Source: JBEKIK01 sp050013075
GTDB lineage: Bacteria; Planctomycetota; Planctomycetia; Pirellulales; Thermoguttaceae
Reading direction: 5' to 3'
Assembly: GCA_050013075.1 (NCBI GenBank)
Contig: JBEKFZ010000084.1
Coordinates: 1-18,082 of the forward strand
Length of the DNA stretch: 18,082 nt
The notes beneath the pieces were generated by a model. It ran no database searches. It was not told the origin of the DNA and saw only the letters and a list, made by a program, of their open reading frames with translations. This document shows, piece after piece, positions 1-6,969 of this stretch; the first letter of the stretch is position 1; the number at the start of each line of letters is the position of its first letter. Position numbers and translations under genes: made by a program.

Positions 1-146
1 AAGAACTATGCTGTGCTTACGCAACCTCGGCTACTGGCCAAAAAACGTTTGATGAAAACAACTTAAAGCCCAGGAAGTGCCATTGGGGCAACGCCCTGGT
101 TTCAAGGGTGTATCATTCGGGTATTCCGGCCCAAAGGACCAACTGT
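1..146. other. Left-edge non-coding stretch, possible degenerate repeat
   Basis: No credible gene is seen here; plus-strand reading frames that enter it are antisense shadows of the SIMPL gene. Positions about 75-140 hold short self-complementary pieces (GGGC-AAC-GCCC near 88-96 and an imperfect GGCCC/GGACC pair near 128-140). They look like a decayed intergenic repeat of the kind common in planctomycetes, but this is an impression only. No T-tailed hairpin that would end the leftward operon is visible, so its terminator may lie outside the window. Confidence 0.25.
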
Positions 147-1130
147 TCACTTTCCCAAGCGGAAGTTGGCTTGTACCGTGCCGTAGAACGAAACCGAGGC
201 GGGATCGTTGCTCATGGCCTCGTATCGCGTTTCATCGGCGCCTTCGCCGGTTTGCTGGGCAAGCATGCGCCGGATGCTCGACGAGTTATTGTAGGGATTG
301 TATTCTTCATCGCCGCCGAAACTGCGTTGTCCGGCGCATTGGCCGCTCAGGCCCGTCAAGGGCCCCAATTCCACGTCGGCGGCCTTGGCCAGGTCGGCGG
401 CTTGTACTTTTGCCTTGGCAAAGGCTTCGCTAAGCAGTTTTTCGCGGTCCTCCTTGGAGAGCTTGGCGATGAACATGAAATACGGTTGGCCCACGGGCGT
501 CCGCTGTTCGCCGGAGGAATCCATCATTTGCGCGGCTTCCTCGGCCAGTTCTTCTTCCTCGGGCGAGAGTTTTTCGGCCTCCTTGCTCCCGGCCAGATCG
601 GCGGCCTTGATTTTATCTTGCAACGTCTGGGCCAAAACCAACATCTGCTCGGTCGTCTCGGCCTCCAAGGACCACTGGGCGGTCAACAACACCGTCACGG
701 TAACTGTCGCGGCGCTCGGGGTCTTGGCCGGCTTTTTGCCCCGGCTCTGCATTCTTGCCATGACCATGGCCTCGATCTGCCTTTGCCTGGGCGATTTTGC
801 GCCCGACAGGCTGAGATCGCCGAAATTGATCGATTCCTTGTCGGCCTTCAGCGTTTCCAACTGGCTACGGGCGTTTTCGCGGCGCTGGGTCATTTTTTTC
901 AGCGCTTCATCCAGGCTGCTCCCCTTTGCCTCCAACGCCAGATACATGCGCAAGACCGTGGGCTTCCGCTTGACGGTCGCCGTGCCCGTCGCCGAAACCG
1001 CTTGCTGGCCCGCCGCAGCGGGCATCGGATACTCTCTAATTCCCTGAAAAAATTGGGCCCAAGTGGCTTCATGCAATAGCATAATTGTCATTACCGTCGC
1101 TAGTGCAAGTTTAGTTATGCGAAATGCCAT
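147..1130 (-). CDS. Secreted SIMPL-domain (DUF541) protein
   Basis: A 327-residue exported protein. The N-terminus has an uncleaved-looking basic start, a hydrophobic core (residues 7-19) and a likely signal peptidase site after TWA (residue 25). Residues about 43-100 carry the SIMPL opening (SATGTATVKRKPTVLRM, then a long helix rich in K, E and R). Residues about 225-275 carry the second part (AFAKAKVQAADLAKAADVELG), typical of YggE-like proteins. The protein is longer than most SIMPL proteins (roughly 230-250 residues) because of two basic or acidic inserts near 110-140 and 185-215. SIMPL proteins are periplasmic or surface oligomers of poorly known function. A clear ribosome site, AAGGAGA at 1139-1145, lies 8 nt before the ATG. 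It is the last gene of the leftward operon, 49 bp after the HEAT-repeat gene. Family call is firm; role unknown. Confidence 0.85.
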   Translation of the reverse strand: MAFRITKLALATVMTIMLLHEATWAQFFQGIREYPMPAAAGQQAVSATGTATVKRKPTVLRMYLALEAKGSSLDEALKKMTQRRENARSQLETLKADKESINFGDLSLSGAKSPRQRQIEAMVMARMQSRGKKPAKTPSAATVTVTVLLTAQWSLEAETTEQMLVLAQTLQDKIKAADLAGSKEAEKLSPEEEELAEEAAQMMDSSGEQRTPVGQPYFMFIAKLSKEDREKLLSEAFAKAKVQAADLAKAADVELGPLTGLSGQCAGQRSFGGDEEYNPYNNSSSIRRMLAQQTGEGADETRYEAMSNDPASVSFYGTVQANFRLGK

Positions 1131-1179
1131 AAATAGGTTCTCCTTGTGTTAGAGGTTATCCTTGTTTTTTAATAAACCG

Positions 1180-4100
1180 TCATTGCAATTCCGACGCCCC
1201 GCGTTCGTCGCGGATTTGTTTTCTGAATTTAAGGATTTCCGGACCGGTCATGCTGCGGATCGTCCAATAGAACTCCCGCACTTCGTATTGCTCCAGGTTG
1301 GCGTAGATCTCCTTTAAAACGGGCAGGTACTTTGGATCGTCCAACACGGCGATCGCCCGATATGCCAGGCGTGACCACTGGTTGTATTTTTTCGGTTGTC
1401 CTTTCCAATACTTCAGCAGGGCGTCCATGCCATCGGGCTGGTCCATTAGGGCCAGCAGATATCCCGCCGAGGCCGCGATTTCGGGATCGGAATCGGCCAG
1501 CAGCGGGCGGATTTGCCCGGCTTCAAGGCCCTTGGGCGGCTCGGGCACGATCAGTTTATCGGAGCCGTATACGACCACGGTTGAAGAATCGAACGAACCG
1601 TATAAAAACAATCCGTTATTTAATACTCTCAATGCACTCGGCCCGTGAACCAGGTATTTCAGGGCGATTTTTTTCCGCCCGGCGTTTTCCGTTTCCATTG
1701 CCGCGACGGCGGTTTGCAGGGCGTCCTTCTTGGGTTGGACGCATATATGCACTTGGAAGGCGTCCATACGCACGGCGTCGCTTAATTTCGGGTCGTCGGC
1801 CATTCGGCCGGCGGCTTCGGCCGCTTCCTCATCGGATACGTTAGCCAGCAGGACCAAGGCTGCCAATCGCTGCAAATCGCTTCCCGACGCGGTGCGCGGC
1901 TTGGCTTCGCGCATCAGTTCCCGGCGATCGGGCGCGGGAATATTCGAGACGGAGTAGTATCGATCTCCGAGATATGCCTGCCTCAGCCCTTCCACAAGGA
2001 CGGTTGCTTTTTCCCGGGTGATTTTTTCTCCGGCCAATAGTCCCCAAAACAACGCAGCCGTCCGGCGGTCGGGAAATTTGCTCATGGTCCGGATTAATTG
2101 CAGCGAGGCTTCTTCGCTTTTGGCCGACGCGTCCAAACGCCGGAAAAGTTCCAATCGCCGGTCCCATGCCAGCCAGGTCAAGACCTCTTGGGCGATCTCC
2201 AAATACTCAGGACTCGATTGCACGGCATCGTTGATCACCGGCAGCGCCTCGTCGGCTTTGCCCAAGGGCACGAGAGTTACGGCCGCCGCGAGTTTTTCCT
2301 TGACTGAATCGGCGGCGAGCATTTTTTCCAGCGGTCCGACCATGACGGCCGTCCATTTAGGACGGTTTCGGCCGGCGTAATAATTTTCCAGCCATTTATC
2401 CCAAGGGTCCGGCTCCTTTTCGGCGGTTTTGGATTCGTCGGGCTTACCAGCGGTTTTGGATTCGTCGGGCTTACGCTCGTCTGCTTTGCCAGCGTCGTCC
2501 GAAGAGTTGCCTTTGCTGTCAGGCTCAGGTTTTGTTGATTCGGCCGGTTTTTCCGCCTCGGCCTTTGATATCGCGGGCGGAGTTTCGGAAATTTTAAAAG
2601 TCGGCGGTGGAATCTTTGCATTTACCTTCTTGACGTTAAAGATAATGTCCACTGCCGTGGATATAATGCTTTGGCTGACGGTGGGCGGATCTACGTAAGT
2701 CCGTGTATTGCTTGCGTCAGGAACGCTTCCGGCGCCTTGATGCACTTGCTGCCATGCGCTTTCGCGTTGCTGTTCGAGCGATTTGAACATGGCCGAGGCC
2801 GCGGCTATTCGGACTTTACTTTCCTTATCGCCAAGCGCGGATAGGACTTCATCCTCGACGTCGTGGGAGATTGCCTGGCACAAGGCCCCGATGGCCGCCG
2901 CGCGAACGTCGGCGTCGGAGTGCTTGCAGAACTCGCGGATATGCGGAATGGCCGGCTGGATCATATTGCTGTTGGAGACCAGCGTGGTGAATATCTCCGG
3001 GGCCAGTTGCGGGTGTTTTTGGGCCGCCTTTACCAGCGGTTCCACGGCCAGGGCCATGTTGGCGTGGGCCAGCCCTTCGACGGCCTTGGCCCCCACGAAG
3101 GCATCTGGATCGTCGAGCAAATCGATCAAGGCCGTGTAAACGTCGGCCTGCAATTTCACCTTGGAATCGTCTCCCGAGTGTTCGGCAGAGTCGTTGAAAT
3201 TGGCGTTTTCCATCAACTTGCCGATGCCAGAGGCCGCTTCCGATCGGACCTGCCAACTCTCGTGGCTCAAAAGCGACATCAGGCATTTCATTGCCTTCGG
3301 CTGCTTCGATTCCCGCAAAAAGCAGATCCCATGCACGACCAGGTCCGGATCTTTTTCGGTTTTCAGATATTCCACCACCGCGGGAACCATGTCCGCATCC
3401 GGGGCTTCTTCCAGTTGTTTCAAGACCGCCGCGCGAACGTTTGGTTCCGGATCGGCAAGCAGACGGACAATTGCCGCGTTGGCTTCCTTGCCGCCGATGT
3501 GTTGCAGGCCGCGAAGACTGATCTCGCGCACCAGCGGATCCGGATCGCTAAAAAGTTCAGTAAGTAGCGGCTCCTCGGCCGCGGAGGCCAGACTGACAAG
3601 CTCCTCAGCCGCCCGCTGGCGCTGCCTAAGATCGCTGCCGGCAAGCCGGACCAATCCGCCGGGCCAACGAAGGACCAACGAGTCGATCGCCACCAGCCGA
3701 TATCGCAAGACCAACAACCGCTGCCGGTCCTGATCGCCGGAGACGTCCTTTAGCAGGGCGTACACCTCGGTGAGCAAGGCCGGTCCAAAACGCGCCAGGC
3801 GATGGCAGATGGCGGCCGATTCGGCATCGTCGGCCTTCAACATCCGGGCAATTTCCTGCCTGGCGGCGGACCGCTCCTGGGGGCTTAACTCCTTGGGCGC
3901 GGCGATCCGCCCCTGATCTCCGCCTTCATTCAGCCATTTATCCAAACGCCGGAAACGCTCCTCGGACAAGGTTTCCGGATGCCAGGGGTCCATTTCCTCG
4001 ACCGGGGCCTTCCATTGTTGCAAGACTTCCAAAGCGGCCAAACGCGTCGACAAATTGCCTTCCCGAAATGCTTTGACCACCGCCGGGCGCGTGGCCTGCG

Positions 4101-4638
4101 GATAGGACGACAAACGGCGGATCGCCGCCTCGCGGATGGCCGGGCTCCTCAGCTCGAACAATTGCACCAATCGCGCAACAGCCGCAGCGTCCGGCTCGGC
4201 GGAATCAGTTAGCGCGCTGTCGGCGGAGGCCAGGGCTTCCTCGCGGTGTTTTTTCAGCCATGCCGTCAGATCGTCCGGCGAAAGATACCCGTCCTGCGTA
4301 CCCGTCGTTTCGCCGCCGGGCGTGCGAATCCTTAGCGCTGGAACCGAGGTTACGCCCAGTTCTTCCGCCTCCTTGGGCTGAGTGTCCGGGTTCAGAAACA
4401 CGCACACGCAGCCGGCCAATTCCTGTTCCATTGCCGGGGTTTCGATTTCGGCCGCCATTTTTCGGCAAGACGCCGATCCTTTCACGCCCACGAAAATAAA
4501 AACCGGTTTGCCTTCGTTCGCCGCCCGTTGCTGTGCCGCTTTCAGGTCCAAGAGCCATTCGATTTTTTTCGTTTCCGCGCCGGACGTCGCCGTGGCGATC
4601 AAGACCAAAATCGGAAATACTACTGCGATAAATCGCAT
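1180..4638 (-). CDS. Secreted thioredoxin-like and HEAT-repeat protein
   Basis: A 1152-residue protein with a signal peptide (residues 1-20, cleavage near TSG-AE). Residues about 25-135 form a thioredoxin-like domain: a hydrophobic strand PVFIFVGV, an active-site region ending in Cys58, and a cis-proline context TSVPALRI (Pro100). The nucleophilic cysteine of CxxC is Ser55, so disulfide oxidoreductase activity is unlikely and a binding role is more probable. Residues about 150-625 are repeated helical pairs of HEAT type (for example DPDPLVREISLRGL and DPEPNVRAAVLKQL). Residues about 680-745 are a Lys/Glu/Ser/Pro-rich linker containing a 9-residue duplication, and 750-1152 resume degenerate HEAT-like helices. 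HEAT arrays are scaffolds for protein binding. The start is supported by AGGGGA at 4645-4650, inside the end of the cytochrome gene, which stops only 2 bp before this ATG. The two genes are therefore probably translationally coupled and their products may work together. Confidence 0.85.
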   Translation of the reverse strand: MRFIAVVFPILVLIATATSGAETKKIEWLLDLKAAQQRAANEGKPVFIFVGVKGSASCRKMAAEIETPAMEQELAGCVCVFLNPDTQPKEAEELGVTSVPALRIRTPGGETTGTQDGYLSPDDLTAWLKKHREEALASADSALTDSAEPDAAAVARLVQLFELRSPAIREAAIRRLSSYPQATRPAVVKAFREGNLSTRLAALEVLQQWKAPVEEMDPWHPETLSEERFRRLDKWLNEGGDQGRIAAPKELSPQERSAARQEIARMLKADDAESAAICHRLARFGPALLTEVYALLKDVSGDQDRQRLLVLRYRLVAIDSLVLRWPGGLVRLAGSDLRQRQRAAEELVSLASAAEEPLLTELFSDPDPLVREISLRGLQHIGGKEANAAIVRLLADPEPNVRAAVLKQLEEAPDADMVPAVVEYLKTEKDPDLVVHGICFLRESKQPKAMKCLMSLLSHESWQVRSEAASGIGKLMENANFNDSAEHSGDDSKVKLQADVYTALIDLLDDPDAFVGAKAVEGLAHANMALAVEPLVKAAQKHPQLAPEIFTTLVSNSNMIQPAIPHIREFCKHSDADVRAAAIGALCQAISHDVEDEVLSALGDKESKVRIAAASAMFKSLEQQRESAWQQVHQGAGSVPDASNTRTYVDPPTVSQSIISTAVDIIFNVKKVNAKIPPPTFKISETPPAISKAEAEKPAESTKPEPDSKGNSSDDAGKADERKPDESKTAGKPDESKTAEKEPDPWDKWLENYYAGRNRPKWTAVMVGPLEKMLAADSVKEKLAAAVTLVPLGKADEALPVINDAVQSSPEYLEIAQEVLTWLAWDRRLELFRRLDASAKSEEASLQLIRTMSKFPDRRTAALFWGLLAGEKITREKATVLVEGLRQAYLGDRYYSVSNIPAPDRRELMREAKPRTASGSDLQRLAALVLLANVSDEEAAEAAGRMADDPKLSDAVRMDAFQVHICVQPKKDALQTAVAAMETENAGRKKIALKYLVHGPSALRVLNNGLFLYGSFDSSTVVVYGSDKLIVPEPPKGLEAGQIRPLLADSDPEIAASAGYLLALMDQPDGMDALLKYWKGQPKKYNQWSRLAYRAIAVLDDPKYLPVLKEIYANLEQYEVREFYWTIRSMTGPEILKFRKQIRDERGASELQ
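2423..2474. repeat. 27-bp in-frame tandem repeat
   Basis: Two near-exact copies with a 27-bp period (2423-2449 and 2450-2474) lie in the HEAT-repeat gene. They encode a duplicated nine-residue unit, KPDESKTAG then KPDESKTAE, in the charged linker. The repeat is in frame and probably arose by slippage, changing only linker length. Confidence 0.85.
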
Positions 4639-4640
4639 CG

Positions 4641-6020
4641 TTAATCCCCTTTTTCATTTTCCACGGCGCCGGCGTCTTGCGGTTCGGGCGATTCGCCGTG
4701 GACGATCTGGGCCCAATACTTGTCGTAATTGAACTTAGGACTGTTTTCGCGGTCGTGGCACGAAACACAGCGGTCCTTTGCCCGGGCGTAATAAGCGGTA
4801 AACGTTTTGGGATCTTTGACGTGGCCCTGGGAAGGGCCGTGGCAGTTTTCGCAACCGACGTCGGTCAATCGGCCGCCGCTTTGGACCGAGGCGAATCCGC
4901 CCGGCAGTCCGTAGCCCGTGGTATGGCAGCGCTGGCAGTCCGGATCGAACCAAGCCCCTTTTTGTTTCAGCGAATTCCAGGCCAGGGCGTGCTTCGACTT
5001 CCTCCACAGCGAACAATCGTCCTCGTGGCACTTTTGGCAGGCGTCGGTCCCGGCAACGGCGAAATTTTTGGGCAGGTTTGCTGGAAGCGGATCGGCCAGG
5101 GAGGTTTGCTCGGGCGTGAAATCGCGGCGGGCAAGCTCGCGGCGAAACTCCTCGATGTTGGCCGTTTGATGCGGATCATCGGCGTATCCTTCGTCCAGTT
5201 CCACGATGCTCCCGGTCCAACCGCCGGATGAATCCGAATGTGGAACGTCGAGCCGGGCAAGAAATTTGCCCTTGTTGGCCGCCGAGGTCAAAAACACCGG
5301 ACCGATCCTCCGCGGAGGAACGGGCTGCCCGGTCGGTCCGCCCACGATCGCATCGGCCTCGGGAAGCGACTCGGCCAATTCCCGCAGTTCTTCCTCGGGA
5401 AGGTAAGCCAGCACTATGAGCCAGTCGTAGCGCCCGGCCGCTTGTCGCAGGGTTTCCAGAATAGCCTGCCTGGGCGGTTTGACGTGAATCTGTCCGGTGG
5501 CATAACGCCGGCTCAACACGCCTACCACCGCCAATCGCCGGCCGGCCGCCTCGACGATCCGAAGTTGTTCGGCCACCGGTCGGTCGGCGGCGTCAAGTAC
5601 ATTGGCGGATATCAAAGGCGCATTTTTGATCGCGGCCAGGCGGCGGAGTTCGTCCGCGCCCAACTGTGCTTCGGCGGCCCCCACGTTATGCGCGGCTATG
5701 TCCATGAGCATTTCCCCGACAAGGATAGCCTCGAATTTCGTCCGATCGTAGGGCGAATTTCCGGCCGGCGCCCCGCCCGCGTCGAACACGACCACGCTGG
5801 CTTCCCGGCGAAGCCGTTCGATGTAAGCGCCCCGGCGCGGCAATCCGCCCGATTGATTCGTCGCGCACCCGCAAGGCACGATCCAGCCGGCCGTATCGCC
5901 GGAAACAACAACGGCCAACGGCCTGCCGTCGCCGCCGAGTTTCGGCCGGCATCCGACGCCGGCCAAAAAGGTCAACAACAGCAAGGCAAACATTCCATAT
6001 TGCAGAACGTTGATACTCAT
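4641..6020 (-). CDS. Tetrahaem c-type cytochrome with UshA-like domain
   Basis: A 459-residue exported protein. It begins with a short hydrophobic segment (residues 10-20) ending at Cys24 in LAGVGC, an imperfect lipobox, so it may be a lipoprotein. Residues about 33-285 resemble the metallophosphoesterase part of UshA/5'-nucleotidases (SGDTAGWIVPCGC, then QSGGLPRRGAYI, then VVFDAGG, then NVGAAE and LISANV). The usual DxH metal pair reads D42-T-A44 and GD after the Asp80 loop is GG, so catalysis is doubtful. Residues 325-425 hold four CxxCH haem sites: C328-H332, C362-H366, C390-H394 and C418-H422. Their arrangement (SKHALAW, GCENCHGPSQGH) matches cytochrome c554-type proteins, with His344 and His400 as candidate distal ligands. 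The start at 6020 is chosen because it gives a signal sequence; there is no Shine-Dalgarno site. The upstream ATG at 6086 would translate through a palindrome. A much longer frame reaching 6839 is an alternate reading of the DUF4159 gene. Role: envelope electron transfer. Confidence 0.88.
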   Translation of the reverse strand: MSINVLQYGMFALLLLTFLAGVGCRPKLGGDGRPLAVVVSGDTAGWIVPCGCATNQSGGLPRRGAYIERLRREASVVVFDAGGAPAGNSPYDRTKFEAILVGEMLMDIAAHNVGAAEAQLGADELRRLAAIKNAPLISANVLDAADRPVAEQLRIVEAAGRRLAVVGVLSRRYATGQIHVKPPRQAILETLRQAAGRYDWLIVLAYLPEEELRELAESLPEADAIVGGPTGQPVPPRRIGPVFLTSAANKGKFLARLDVPHSDSSGGWTGSIVELDEGYADDPHQTANIEEFRRELARRDFTPEQTSLADPLPANLPKNFAVAGTDACQKCHEDDCSLWRKSKHALAWNSLKQKGAWFDPDCQRCHTTGYGLPGGFASVQSGGRLTDVGCENCHGPSQGHVKDPKTFTAYYARAKDRCVSCHDRENSPKFNYDKYWAQIVHGESPEPQDAGAVENEKGD

Positions 6021-6057
6021 AATATTTTGAAAATAGGTCAGGTTCAAATCGTTTAGC

Positions 6058-6075
6058 CCCGGAGCTTGCTCCGGG
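6058..6075. repeat. Perfect palindrome between DUF4159 and cytochrome genes
   Basis: Arms CCCGGAGC (6058-6065) and GCTCCGGG (6068-6075) around TT give an 8-bp perfect stem, or a 7-bp stem with a CTTG loop. It lies 38 bp upstream of the cytochrome start. There is no U-run on the operon strand, so it is more like a REP-type element or RNA-stabilising hairpin than a terminator. Confidence 0.7.
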
Positions 6076-6120
6076 AGATTTTTCATCGGTTTCTGAAATC
6101 CAATACTCGATGGTTTTATC

Positions 6121-6140
6121 CGCGAAACCGCAAGCGGTTT
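6121..6140. repeat. REP-like palindrome, copy 1 of 2
   Basis: The 20-mer contains AAACCGC-AA-GCGGTTT, a 7-bp stem, and is identical to 16869-16888 some 10.7 kb away. It sits 9 bp beyond the DUF4159 stop codon. On the plus strand it is followed by a T-rich stretch (6141-6149); on the operon strand it is not. It is a dispersed element rather than a clear operon terminator. Confidence 0.75.
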
Positions 6141-6148
6141 GTTTGTTT

Positions 6149-6841
6149 TCAATAAGTCAAGGCGTAAGCCAGGATGTTCACGTTGATGTCGATGGCGTTG
6201 GTGAATTCGTTGCCTCCGCAGCAACAGCAACCGGTTGTATGGCTGGTGTCGTTCAAACCGTCCTGGGAATAGATCACTCCCAAGCGCCCGCCTATGCTCA
6301 CTCCGGCCAGCGGATGCACGGAGCCGTGTTGCCCGTGCAAGTCCTTGATTTCGTATACGGTATGGAAAATGGGATGCTTCATATCGATGGTCTGCATGGG
6401 ATTGTTGGGGAAGATCAGGGCCATTTCGCGGCGGAAGGCCCGATCCCATTCCAGCGATGAGCATCCGGCCGAGGCCAGCAAAAATCCGCCGTTTTCGATA
6501 TACCGGCGCAGACTCTCGCGCTCGGCGTCGGACAATTGGAAATCGCCCTCGCCGGTCATGATGACCAGGGGGAACTCGTAAAGGTTTTCGCTGTTGAGTT
6601 TGACGGCGTGGAACCGGCGGCTGGTGGAAATGGCGGTTTCCTTTTCGGCCTTGATAAGGAAGTGGTCGGAAAAACAGCGGCTGCTCTTGGTGCCCGCGTA
6701 CACCAGGTTTGCGACCTGCACTATGCCGTCCGGTTCTCCGCCCGATTGGCGCGCATCCGGTTCGGCCCGCGCCGGGCAAGCGACGGCTGCCAAGGCGATG
6801 GCGATATAACCAAGGCATTTGAGCAAATTCCTGAAGCACAT
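6149..6841 (-). CDS. Secreted DUF4159 protein with CCCC motif
   Basis: A 230-residue protein with a signal peptide (hydrophobic residues 8-22, likely cleavage after ARA at 26). The mature part has the DUF4159 signature: residues 45-80 (NLVYAGTKSSRCFSDHFLIK...), a central FPLVIMTGEGDFQLSDAERESLRRYIENGGFLLASAG (90-126), whose fold resembles the glutamine-amidotransferase-like domains of related proteins, and MKHPIFHTVYEI (154-165). DUF4159 proteins are commonly encoded beside MoxR and vWA proteins, as here; their activity is unknown. Near the C-terminus, residues 205-208 are four consecutive cysteines followed by GGNEFTNAIDINVNI, suggesting metal binding or disulfides. The start is supported by AAAGGA at 6851-6856, 9 nt upstream. 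The gap to the upstream coiled-coil gene is 116 bp and to the downstream cytochrome gene 128 bp; both contain palindromes. Confidence 0.88.
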   Translation of the reverse strand: MCFRNLLKCLGYIAIALAAVACPARAEPDARQSGGEPDGIVQVANLVYAGTKSSRCFSDHFLIKAEKETAISTSRRFHAVKLNSENLYEFPLVIMTGEGDFQLSDAERESLRRYIENGGFLLASAGCSSLEWDRAFRREMALIFPNNPMQTIDMKHPIFHTVYEIKDLHGQHGSVHPLAGVSIGGRLGVIYSQDGLNDTSHTTGCCCCGGNEFTNAIDINVNILAYALTY

Positions 6842-6887
6842 TGCAATCGTTCCTTTATCAAACTGTAAAATGAAGTTTAGTAAATTG

Positions 6888-6914
6888 CTCCCTTCTCCCT
6901 TTGGGAGAGGGGAG
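6888..6914. repeat. 12-bp-stem palindrome between coiled-coil and DUF4159 genes
   Basis: Arms CTCCCTTCTCCC (6888-6899) and GGGAGAGGGGAG (6903-6914) pair fully, with one T-G wobble, around a TTT loop. The operon-strand sequence after it is A/T-rich but has no U-run, so it is probably a REP-like element or processing hairpin. Confidence 0.75.
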
Positions 6915-6938
6915 ATTGAATACGAAAATCAATACTCC

Positions 6939-6969
6939 ATTTAATGATAAACCTTATTTAATGATAAAC
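6939..6969. repeat. Direct repeat duplicating a gene end
   Basis: The 14-mer ATTTAATGATAAAC occurs at 6939-6952 and 6956-6969, a 17-bp period. The second copy includes the stop codon (6958-6960) and last codons of the coiled-coil gene; the first copy lies just past that stop. It is a small local duplication. Confidence 0.8.

Noticed and set aside
108..1079. Long plus-strand frame of 323 codons opposite the SIMPL gene
   Set aside because: Arg/Gly/Leu-rich with no domain, fully antisense to a protein with signal peptide, ribosome site and recognisable family; a composition shadow.
6021..6839. Upstream extension of the cytochrome gene to give 732 residues
   Set aside because: The extension is an alternate frame of the DUF4159 gene, Arg/Pro-rich and without domains; the start at 6020 gives a proper signal sequence.
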